DNA of 64,000 nucleotides from Dermatemys mawii. Lineage: Eukaryota > Chordata > Testudines > Dermatemydidae. The stretch spans positions 14,098,616 to 14,162,615 of the forward strand of contig ML677348.1 in NCBI GenBank assembly GCA_007922305.1. Reading direction: 5' to 3'. The notes beneath the pieces are model-generated. The model searched no databases. It saw only the letters and a program-made list of their open reading frames with translations, and was not told the origin of the DNA. Shown one piece after another: positions 47,225 through 64,000 of this stretch (positions are counted from its first letter, which is position 1; every line of letters begins with the position of its first letter). The position numbers and the translations under genes are program-made.

Positions 47225-47400
47225 GGGAGAGGGAATTAATATCCCCATTTTACAAATGGGGGAAATGAAGGCACAGTAAAGTCAAGCAACTGTACCAGGG
47301 TGTTACTTCAAAACTTTGGCAAAGGCAGAGGGGAAAAAACTAAAACTATTAATACTCACTTCTGTGCTTTAGCCACTGAACACCTTTCCCCTCTCTCTGT
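47225..47400 (-). repeat. MIR SINE fragment
   Basis: AATATCCCCATTTTACAAAT, GGGGGAAATGAAGGCACAG and GTCAAGCAACTGTACCAGGG follow the reverse strand of the MIR core and tail. Confidence 0.7.
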
Positions 47401-54744
<7,344 letters not shown>

Positions 54745-54990
54745 AGGCTTGCATCTAAGGCTTTGGACTGGGACTCAGGATATTTGGGTTACCAGCTTTG
54801 CCTTACACTTCCTGTGTGACTGTGAGAAAGTCACTTAATCCCTTTGTGCCTCAGTGACCTATATGTGAAAGGGAGACAATACTTCCCTAACTCACTGGGA
54901 TGGTGTTACTGATAAATTAATTAAATGCTGTGAGATGCTCTCATGCTATGATTATGGAGGCTATATAGATAATCTCTGTGAAATCTGGGG
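54745..54990 (+). repeat. MIR SINE, nearly full length
   Basis: GCATCTAAGGCTTTGGACTG, GGACTCAGGATATTTGGGTT, CTGTGTGACTGTGAGAAAGT, CACTTAATCCCTTTGTGCCT and AATACTTCCCTAACTCACTG, with GATAAATTAATTAAATGCTG. It carries the MIR core and 3' tail in order. Confidence 0.85.
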
Positions 54991-55639
54991 TAGGAACAAT
55001 GCCTAGGAAGTTCCTGATCCCATGCACTTCCTCTCTTATGAGGTAAGGGGAGATCCATCTCTGGAGGACCTCTCCACATATGCAGCTACGGGGTATAATC
55101 TCTCTCTGCATGACTATTAGACATGTTTGTGGAGGGAATCTAAGGATAGAGGTGGAGTTAAATCATATTTTTGTTGTTTCATTAAGTATTCTGCAGATGT
55201 ATCTGAAAATTTTAGCTTGTGTTAGCAAAATCAAGAGACTTCCTTCAAGAGTTCCAACATGATTCTGAACTGTACCCTTTGCACAGATCATCTAGACTAG
55301 TAACTATCCAGTTCTTACACTTAGCAAGCATTAGAACTTCTCAAGGCTAGTTTTCACAGCAATGCTACCATCCCCAAAGGGGGAAATAATGAGGGGATGG
55401 GCAGGAACATGCCCTCACTGTGCCTTCTCCATTGGTCAGCAGAAGTAGCCTAGTATGAGTTAGAAGCTTATGCTACACTTATTCAAAAGGTATAGGGGTG
55501 GTTGCTCACATTCCCCAGAGCTCATGGAGGCATTCTCAACACACAAAGTCAACTGTCAAGTTTCTTTTATGGCCCCCATTACTGCAAAATCTGTACACTT
55601 CCCAAGTCCTTGTGGACTTATCCTTGCACCACCAACTGA

Positions 55640-55805
55640 GGTAAGCAAGTACTATCTCCATTTTACAGACAGAGAACTGAGGCAAGGAAAAAGAGTAAGT
55701 GACTCATCCATAGCCATACAAGAAGTCAAATGATGCAGTGGGAAATTGAATATGGGTCTTCAGAGTACCAGGCTAGTTCCCCAACTGCTGACCTATCCTT
55801 CCATC
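55640..55805 (-). repeat. MIR SINE fragment
   Basis: TACTATCTCCATTTTACAGA, CAGAGAACTGAGGCAAGG, GTAAGTGACTCATCCATAGC and CATACAAGAAGTCAAATGAT: reverse strand of MIR. Confidence 0.75.
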
Positions 55806-56479
55806 ATGCAGTCTGTGACCTGTAAAGGGTAGAGAGTGGAAGTCAAGTTGACACCTTCCACATGGAAGCTAACCCCATTTTTCTCCCTCCGTCCTATGTT
55901 CCCTCTCTGGGACAAGGGATTCCTCATAGAGATTTCTACATGAGAAGCTCTCTTCTATGGTTTTTCATGCAGGAAGTGACAATTAGGTTTTGCCTAAATA
56001 ATCTATTTTATTCAGCAAACACATGTGTGATTCAGATCCCCGTCTCCAATGAATCCTAAGGTAATTGAAAGAAAACTGAATTCCAACTCTGAAAAGAATA
56101 TTGATGAGAAGTGTAGTCTTCAGAACACAGCTTTTTAGTTTAATGAAGTAGATTTAACATATGTCTTCTAGAGCCAGTAGCTTGTCTCTTTATGACATGA
56201 AAATAGTAGTGTATAACCTTATATCTAATATCAGACTGCTAAATTGAAATATCACTTCTTCAGCCTAAAAGACCTCAAAAGCACAATGGTGTTTGCATCA
56301 ATATTTTCTGTGATTCTTGGAAATCATATTGTCAGCTGCTTGAGAGAAACAGAAGCATCAGTACGTTTTACATTAAATGTAACAAAAACATAGAAGCTCA
56401 CAACAGAAATATATCTTTGAAATATAGGTGTAAATCTCCATTAAAGAGAATAGCAGCATCTTGGTAGTCTATAACTAAA

Positions 56480-56695
56480 TATTTCAAAATACTTTTCAAG
56501 CATCATTTAATCTCACAAAAGTCTTAGTGTTTATACCCATTTTGCAGATGGAAAAATTCAGGCAAAAGAGGTTGTGATTCATTTGGTGAAGGCCATGCAA
56601 CAGCAAATGAGTTTTAAATATACGGTTAGAATTCAAGAGCTTTGATTCCAGCCTACTCTAACCATTAGACACATTCACTCCCAGCTAGGCCATCT
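56480..56695 (-). repeat. MIR SINE fragment
   Basis: GCATCATTTAATCTCACAAA, ACCCATTTTGCAGATGGAAA, AATTCAGGCAAAAGAGG and TCTAACCATTAGACACA: reverse strand of MIR. Confidence 0.7.
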
Positions 56696-57090
56696 TTCAC
56701 ATATTTATAATAAAACCTTGATATGTCACATCTTTGTCATTTGAAGCTCCAATATTTGCCAGTGCTGTCACAGGGGACTAAGAACTCTCTCTGGCTTTTA
56801 CATTGTGGGAGATACAAAATCCTGTCACACTAACTCATTCTGTATTTGCTTCTCAGAAGGAATGAGCATTGATTGTTAACAAGCATCAGCTATACTCTTG
56901 CAATTGAAAATAAAGCATTTAAAACTTTCAAATAGCCCTAGGGGTTTGGGTAGTGAACCCTAACTGGCAACAGTAAGATTGCTCCTAGTCAGTATGTTTT
57001 TATTTCATTCACCCTTTTGCAGACTTCAGCTACTCACAAAGTGACCCTGGACATCAGTGTGAATTAGTAAAGTTCTGTGGTGACTGGAAG

Positions 57091-57213
57091 TAGGGTGACC
57101 AGATGTCCTGATTTTATAAGGACAGTCCGAATTTTGGGGTCTTTTGCTTATATAGGTTCCTATTACCCTTTACCCCCGTCCCGATTTTTGACATTTGCTG
57201 TCTGGTCATCCTA
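57091..57213. mobile_element. Short hAT MITE with 8-bp target duplication
   Basis: It begins TAGGGTGACCAGATGTCC and ends CTGTCTGGTCATCCTA. The flanks are ACTGGAAG on both sides (57083-57090 and 57214-57221), a perfect 8-bp duplication. 123 bases, no coding capacity. Similar copies are, as I recall, common in turtles. Confidence 0.92.
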
Positions 57214-57221
57214 ACTGGAAG

Positions 57222-58544
57222 TGTATTTGTATAGTATGTCATTGAATAAGTTACCCTTTCTGGAAATTAATTGTTTAAGCAAAGATTTTTGCAAATTATA
57301 TACTGTAACAATATCTGAGCATTTTCTGTAGCCACAAGAGCTAAACTGTAAAAGACTGAAGAGATTGACTAACTGATGACACATGAGTAAAATAAAAATG
57401 TAAATATTTATTTTATTCTTTTTTCAGTAGTTGAAAAAATGCCTAGAATGTCATGCTTCTTTTTCAAAATGTTTTTTGAGGCCTTGCAGTGCAATCTGTA
57501 TCAGATAAGGCTGATCCTTAGGGATTACTCCGACATTTTACACATATGAGAAAGCTATCAGTGTACCCATGACGCAGCAAAGTATTAAGCACTCAAAATG
57601 TTTAGGGTAAACCAAAATGTTGGTAAAGCATTGACCTGAAGTATAATTATTCATAGAATTGAACAATATGAACTATCTTAGGAGTTTCACTATTTAAATT
57701 GTGAAACAAATGCACTCTACTTCAGTCTTATTAACACAGAGACATGTCAAAAGACCAGGGAAATTCAGAAACAGTAGATACTTAATTAAAACTCTGCTAG
57801 TAATACCTTTTAATGACATACATAATATAGTGATGATGGCATTCACAGTGGTTTGATAGTCTACTATTTCCAAATGTAAATGCATTTAAACTAACCGTGA
57901 AAAATATGCTCCAGAATGAAATCTGGAACAAACTTTTTTTTTATTTTTTCCACTGGCCAGACCAATTTTCTATAAAAGGTACAAGTGTAGTAATAAAGTA
58001 AAATAAGTTTGAGGTTATAGCTATTATATAAATTATTGGATATTTAGTATATATTGAAATGTGCTGATTGGTTCAAAATAATGTTGAACAACTTCTAGAA
58101 TTTTGAGAAGAAATATTATAAAATCCATGAGTAAATACGTATGTTCATGTTGTAAATCCCTGATTAATAGGGGTTTATTATAAAAACTTCAAAACTCTTA
58201 ACTATTTGTATTATTGTAATGTACATGAAGTAGTCTTTTGAGATTCTAATAAATAAAAATGTCAATACATTTTTGAACTATTCATCCTAGTGTGTAGAAA
58301 TGTGTGTTCCTCTGAATGTGAAACCACATTTTATTAATTTTAATACTAAAATTAATCCTTGACGGTTCTTAGCAGACTACCACTGCTTTTGTTGTTACAC
58401 TTGTTAATGCTAGATAAAAAAGTTTAGTAGCATCTTATCTGAAAAATACATACTTCACGTGTATTACCTCACAGTTTGATATATATTCCTTCCCAATGTA
58501 TTTTCTTTATCCCAGGACCTTTCTATATTTTTCCACAATAACCA
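57222..58544. other. Intronic sequence without recognised features
   Basis: AT-rich. No gene or element recognised. Confidence 0.4.
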
Positions 58545-58554
58545 CATAATATAG

Positions 58555-58648
58555 ATAAGACGAGGAAGACTTTGTAGCACCTTAGAGACTAACCAGTTTA
58601 AATAAACTGGTTAGTCTCTAAGGTGCTACAAAGTCTTCCTCGTCTTAT
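58555..58648. repeat. Perfect palindrome with 46-base arms
   Basis: Left arm 58555-58600 and right arm 58603-58648 are exact reverse complements separated by AA. The centre reads CCAGTTTAAATAAACTGG. Confidence 0.95.
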
Positions 58649-58689
58649 TTACAGATACAGACTAACACGACTGCTAATCTTAAACCTGT
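58556..58689 (+). mobile_element. PLE tail insertion with inverted 5' part and 11-bp duplication
   Basis: The right part is the PLE tail: TAAACTGGTTAGTCTCTAAG, GTGCTACAAAGTC, ACAGATACAGACTAACACGA, CTTAAACCTGT. The left part is its exact inverted copy. CATAATATAGA flanks both sides (58545-58555 and 58690-58700). The insertion is 134 bases. The lack of divergence between the arms suggests a fairly recent event. Confidence 0.88.
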
Positions 58690-58700
58690 CATAATATAGA

Positions 58701-59397
58701 CAGGCAGCCATAACAAGTATATTTTTACAAAGGATTATGACAGAAATTAAAACGTACAAAGTATTCATATTTCTTTTAAGTAAGAAGATTGTTGGTTTCT
58801 CTCTGTGAAACCTGGTTTTGTTCAGTCAGATGTAGATGCTGTCTTGCAGGACTATGAATGTTTTCAAGTATTTCTGCTTAGGATCACCAAACACCACCAC
58901 CATTCTGTGTGAAATCTTTTCATCATGAAATATGCATTACAAAGTATCCCGTGTGAGCAAAAGTCACTTTTCATTAGCTGTATCATTATGGTGAATGACA
59001 ATAACAGAAATATTAGTTTGGTCTTAATGCATTTTAAATGCTGTTTAAAAGCGTATTTCCAGAACAATGTTACTGCATTAATTGGGAAACAACTCTGACT
59101 TCAAGAAAGTCTTTGAAACTTTACAGATGTGGAGCACATATATTTGTCAATTAAAAAAAGGAAAAGAAAAGAAAAGTTATGAGAGTTTTAGTAGATCCAG
59201 CCTTTGAAATAAAATTCCAAATCTATCTCCATAATCTAAATGGATTAGCACAATGTGGAATAAATTATGTACACTTGGCTGCTGAATTTCATATATAGTG
59301 AATCTTAGCTAATGTATGCAGAATAAAAGTGACATACAGATCCAAAGCATACTACCCTTCATCTGTTATAATTATTCATCTTTTCATCTCTTTGCAG
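58701..59397. other. Intron end before the fifth exon
   Basis: No gene or element recognised. A short AAAAG-rich run lies at 59153-59176. It ends in the acceptor tract TCATCTCTTTGCAG. Confidence 0.45.
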
Positions 59398-59538
59398 CCC
59401 ATTGGAGCTTTGAACCCAAAGAGAGCAGTGTTCTATGCTGAGCGCTACGAGACTTGGGAAGATGATCAGACTCCACCTTATCACTACAACACCCACTATT
59501 CAACATCTATTTCTACACTGTCCTGGCTTGTTCGTATT
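59398..59538 (+). CDS. NBEA: Neurobeachin exon (BEACH domain, continued)
   Basis: Internal coding exon of 141 bases (47 codons, phase 0 at both ends) after a 9680-base intron. The acceptor is CATCTCTTTGCAG and the donor the consensus GTAAGT. It reads [47 protein letters not shown]. The P-I-G-A-L-N and H-Y-x-T-H-Y-S motifs are standard BEACH elements. The stretch before LSWLVRI (Ser-Ile-Ser-Thr) differs slightly from the Ala-Thr-Ser-Thr I recall for mammalian NBEA. Because both ends are in phase 0, loss of this exon would keep the frame but delete part of the BEACH core. I did not see the next exon, which should begin near Glu-Pro-Phe-Thr-Thr, before the window ends. Confidence 0.94.
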
Positions 59539-62179
59539 GTAAGTAGGTTTTTTTGGATCCTTCTTTTCATTTAATATGTTTACTTGGCTTTCTTTCTCTA
59601 GTTTATATGTACCTATATTTCAAGTTATATAAATACATTCCAGTCAGAACCTCCCAATGAATGTCTAGTCATTTAAAAGCCTCACAAATTTTCCATCTGC
59701 ACTTTGTCTACTAATCCCTAGTCACTGTGGTGAGGATAGGGTCCCCCTGCCCTAAGAATCAGAGGTGTGCTTAGAACTTGAAGTGTGGAGGGAACTAGGA
59801 CAAGTAGCTAACTTAACAAAGAAAAGTCAACTCAAAGAAAAGTTCCTAAACAATAAAAGACATTCAACCCACTCAAGCTACCCTCTTTAATAACTGAGGT
59901 ACTAGTTGACTTTGCAACATGTTATGAAGTTTAAAAAATAAAATAAACAAAAAATGCCCAACAACAACAAACACCTTAGGCTTTGTCAGACCAATGGGGA
60001 AATTGTCTGGATGCACTGCAAGAAGGATAGGAGAAACTTGTTATGGTTTTTAATCATGCTGCAACTTTATTATATAGATGTCTGGGACTATCTGGCAGAT
60101 AAAGTGTATGGTGCAGGAAAATCATGCTTATTCAAATCAATTCTCAGTGGCTTCCAGCAGCCCAGCCCCCCTTTGTTTAATCCATGCTTATTCAAATCAG
60201 CTCTCCAGTGCTTCCACTAGCCCCCCTTTGTTTCCATCCAGGTCCCCAGCTGAACCATTGCTTGGACCTTGCCATCTACTACCCTCATAAGAGGGTTAAG
60301 GTGGGCTATGAAAATGAGGCAGGAGGGGGTTGGCTCCCTTCTGTATCAATAAGAGGAGTCCCCAACCCCCTCCCCCGTTCTGTTCCTTTATCCAGTACTT
60401 CCTTTTAAATTCTTTACCAGGCCATTTATCTGGTCACTGACTGCCTTCCCTATGGAGTACCTACACTGGACATCTGCCAGAAGGAAGTGCCAGCAATTTG
60501 CTTGGCTGCCTCTCCCCACAACCCAGCCGGGTTCCCAGACATCTCCAAATGGCCTCTTGCCTAGCAGCCCTATGGGGGAGAAAGAACCCACTGTTCGAAG
60601 TGTGATCATCAAGGGGCACCAGCAGCTGCATTGTCCTTGACCCAATGCTTGCAACAGGCGCCCTCCGCGGAGACCCATATATGCAAACAAAGAGACTTGA
60701 CCCACCCAGGTTTCATACCTTTATGCCCTCCAGACCCCACATTCCTGGGGGTGTCATTCCTGCAGAACTGACCACCGAGCACCCTTTTTACAGCAGTTTC
60801 TGATCCCCTTCCTCTCCCCCCTATCCCCCATAAAGCACGGCTGTCCTTCCCAGGTAAGCTCCAGACAAACTGCCCCACCTTATTTGTGGTGCAGTCATTA
60901 TAGAATTCAAGTTTTATACTGAAACAGACAGAACATTATGAGCCATTTGAAAGTTTATTCCTATTGACAGAAAAAGACATTTTGTTTACAAATGAATCAA
61001 AAACAAGTGTATATTTTCAGATATTTTAAAATGCGCACAGCACATTAGGGTACTGAAATTTTCTTTCATTTCTGGAAACCTGGCATTAAATAAATTAAAT
61101 AAATCTTTATAAAATAAATCTTTTGCTCTGAACACCAGAGCAATGAGGCATGGACATAGAACTATGGATGGAAGGCTTCAACTTTATTGAATTACTATAA
61201 AATTAAATTATTATAGAATTATCAAACTTGAATTAAAACAGTACTCACCCCAATAAATACATTTGATACGGATGTATCAGAAACAAGATCCTGTCACACA
61301 GCCAGCCAATTGGACCTGACATGGAAAACCAGACTCCTCCGACATTTCCTTGAAGGAAATTGGAGACTTGAGTTGAGAGGAGCTTCAAGATGCACAAACA
61401 TTGAAGACTGCACATATCTGCCATTCCATTGCAGTGCCCCAGAACAATGCCTGGTTATTCCACAATTGGAAGGTCCCCAAAATGACCCTTGCTACCCTGC
61501 AATCTTCACTAGAAACTAGCCACAATTTGCATTAATCAGTACTCTAATTGAACCAACCAGGCCTCTTTTGTGTCAAGAAGAAGGTGAAAACACTCACAAA
61601 ACAGTTTGCTAGTTCTGCCTTGTGGGAAAAACTCTTGAAGGCCCCAAAAAAGTGATTAGTTTAGCCCTTAACATCCTAGGAGATCCAGCGAATCCATCTG
61701 AAGAAAGGAAAGAGTGGAGCAACTTAAGGGCATCAGAAGCTGGCAGCTAAAATCCAGGAAGCCCCCTAAATGGTCCAAAATGGAGTGGTGGGAACCAATC
61801 AGTCAGGGACTGTGCTCCAAAGTTTGTCCCTCTCAGACACTACTACAATATGCACACTATCTCCCTCACCACTAACACAAATATCAGGCACCACTCAAAT
61901 CCAAGTAGCAGCGTGCGGGGGGGGGGGGGGGGGGGAAGAGGAGGGAGGAAGGACGGACAGGATGAGGATGCTTCCCTGACCCAAAGACATCTCTAAACCA
62001 ATGGGGATTGCTCTTGTCACCATCAAAATCTGACCCTGCTGACTAAGATGTGCATTTCCCATATTGGCAATGATAGGGTGTTCAGCTCTGCAGTTATAGG
62101 ACTGATCCCTGCTTAGGATACAAGAGAAAATATTTGTTATCTTTTCTCTAATGCCTCATTCTCCAGGTTTCAGCTTTGG
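59539..62179. other. Intron after the fifth exon, with GC-rich unassigned block
   Basis: About 60110-60890 is GC-richer than its surroundings and has the look of a dispersed repeat that I cannot name. It starts with a two-copy tandem repeat (60119-60178 and 60179-60233: ATGCTTATTCAAATCA in each). 61300-61900 is also moderately GC-rich. No gene is supported; frames at 60184-60878 are short and overlap on both strands. Confidence 0.5.
61917..61935. repeat. Run of 19 G
   Basis: Nineteen consecutive G followed by AAGAGGAGGGAGGAAGG. On the + strand it is purine-rich and G-quadruplex-prone. Confidence 0.95.
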
Positions 62180-62960
62180 AAGTAGTGACAATTAATGATT
62201 TGACTGGAGAATTGAACAAAAGTTTGTTGAAATGTACAGATGACACTAATCTGTTTTGATTAATAAAAAATGTGAAGGAGTGTGCAAAATTCCAGATAGG
62301 CATAAAAGCTGTGGGAAGCACAACAGCAAATGAAGTTCAAATTGGATAAATGCAATGAAATGCACTTCGGGAAAAATACTGTAAACTTTCTATTATATAT
62401 ACTTATGGGCCATAAACTTGCCAGATCCCCTAATGAAAAAGATTTAGATATCATTGGGGATCACTCAATGAAGCTCTGTATCCAATGTTCATTAGCAGTT
62501 AATAAAGCAAATAGAATGCTCAGTGGATAGAAAAGGGAACAGTGAAATTCCATTGGATAATGATATGTTACTTTCAGGAGTCCTGGCCTAGATTTGGTCC
62601 TCTGGACCTAAGAAAATTCTACAGTAAGTAAAATGTTGAAGGGCAACAGAAATAGAGATATGGCAAGATTAAAATATGGTAGCTTTAAAACTGGGATTTT
62701 CTAGTTTAGAAAGGAGAAGAATTGTGTTCCAAATTACAAAGGTGAGAGTAAAAAAACCCCAAAACACCGGCCTTCCTTTTTCCCTGGCCAATGATATTAC
62801 AAGGAAGAAGTTACTCAATTAAATTAATAGCAGGCAAATTTCGAACAAATAAATCCTATTTGACACAGCACATAATTAGCCTGAGAGATTAAATGTCCTT
62901 CTAATTGAGAGAATCTTTAACTGGATTTTTTTAAATGATTGGATAATTTTATGAGTATAA
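62180..62960 (+). pseudogene. CR1 ORF2 (RT end) relic
   Basis: 62330-62530 reads MKFKLDKCNEMHFGKN, then SPNEKDLDIIGDHSMKLCIQ and LAVNKANRMLSG. This is the CR1/Jockey ORF2 order after the RT catalytic site: K-C-x-V-M-H-x-G, E-K-D-L-G-V-x-V-D, A-x-K-A-N-x-x-L-G. Just upstream CTDDTNLF stands where ADDTKL (following the RT) is expected. Sense orientation, old. Confidence 0.82.
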
Positions 62961-64000
62961 CACGTCTAGTTACGTAAACTAAAGTAATCAAATTCTGTGA
63001 CTTGAGATAATTTTCGCAAGGGGTCAGGAAATATATCCCCTCTCTGCCTTGTATACGATACAGCACAATTGACAAAGCAATCTGAGGAAGTCATACCTTC
63101 TTCTGAAACTTTGGATGCTGCATTGACCTCTTTGTCATAATCAGTACATTGGATTTGATCAACCAGTGTTCATAAGCTGTGTAGTCAATTTTATATTATC
63201 TCCAAATCATCACATGACTTTGCATGTTTGGCAGCCTCTGCTCAAATGAGAGTAAGGAAGAGAACAGTGGATTGTTACATGTTGAGACTGAGGTGCATTG
63301 GCAGAGCTGCGTGAGAAACTTGCACTGGCCTGTCTGCTTTATGTACTGTTTTAATCAATGGAGTTACTCACACTCAGTCATAAATACCCAATGCACACAT
63401 ACTGTTCTATTTAAAAACAAACACCCACTTCTTTGTGCCATTTTAGCAGTAAATTATTAATTGATTGTTGAACTTTTAATATACATTCTTGTCACACAAT
63501 CTCAGTCCACAGAGGAAAAAACCTAACAGCTATATTTTTTCAAGATGACCACTATTATACTGATCAGAAGCTGAGATATTCTGAAAAGGAAATGAAGACA
63601 GAGGCCCTCATAAGTTTCTGAGAGAACTGGTGGAAAAAGGAAGATAGGGAGCAATTAGTGGGAAAGATACCAAAATCTATCTTTGTTTAGAGTTAAGCAA
63701 TTTACTTGAGGCCAGTCGTGAGTGTTATTTTACCAAATAACCTCTTTAATATATCTTAAATTAAAATTCTAATATATGTTAGATCAAAGAGTTCATCTCG
63801 CTACAAATTTAGGGTTTAGTTCTCCCAAACCCCAGGGAAAGAACGTGTTGGCTATTAAACTGCTATATTTAATGATTGCTATGTTCTTCTTAAGTGTTGC
63901 TAAATTATTCATGTACTGTGAATACATTGTGTGATTACAAATGGTTCCTGTACACTGTCCTCCTCTAGTGTTTTAAAAATAATTTCATTTGCATGTTTGC
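62961..64000. other. Intronic sequence to the window end
   Basis: AT-rich, with no further exon or element recognised. Confidence 0.4.

Overview
The window looks like an intronic stretch of a vertebrate nuclear gene, most likely from a turtle (or a close sauropsid). No bacterial-style gene organisation is present. The only host coding sequence I can support is five short exons on the + strand (25500-25617, 27521-27623, 37936-38051, 49605-49717, 59398-59538). They splice in frame (118+103+116+113+141 = 591 bases, 197 codons) into the end of the PH-like domain and the first part of the BEACH domain of neurobeachin (NBEA). Each exon is flanked by AG/GT sites and the split codons join cleanly. 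The rest of the gene must lie outside the window on both sides. The organism call rests on the repeat set: many CR1 LINEs, DIRS, Penelope-like, Harbinger and hAT elements, old MIR SINEs and an L1-like relic. It is inference.

Layout. 1-25499 is upstream intron. It holds a hAT MITE with perfect 8-bp target duplications (3055-3510), a solo LTR with a 5-bp duplication (3636-4300), a decayed two-ORF PIF/Harbinger transposon (about 11941-14396), a MITE rich in AGCGCT motifs (14594-15281), a GC-rich foldback repeat (15751-16359), a C-rich composite repeat (18578-19405), an L1-like relic with ORF1 and RT pieces (19410-21440) and CR1 tails. 25500-27623 holds the first two exons. 28254-33410 is a nested stack: an old CR1 split by a small DIRS terminus and by a long decayed DIRS retrotransposon, which is itself broken by a Penelope-like (PLE) fragment and by another CR1. 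37936-38051 is exon three. 39240-41110 has a tRNA-like foldback repeat and a CR1 broken by a head-to-head pair of PLE fragments. 41715-42003 is a Harbinger-like MITE. 44060-44620 is an L2/CR1-group LINE relic. Exons four and five follow, with several MIR SINEs, a 123-bp hAT MITE (57091-57213) and a near-perfect PLE palindrome (58556-58689). 59539-64000 has an unassigned GC-rich block, a 19-G run and an old CR1 ORF2 relic.

How the pieces relate: the host message is the neurobeachin mRNA. Everything else is intronic sequence, mostly dead transposons, and none of the mobile-element frames is intact. The most unusual material is the PLE-derived set: hammerhead-ribozyme-like motifs, inverted duplications, and insertions that coincide with missing host sequence. 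The nested DIRS stack is the other notable structure.
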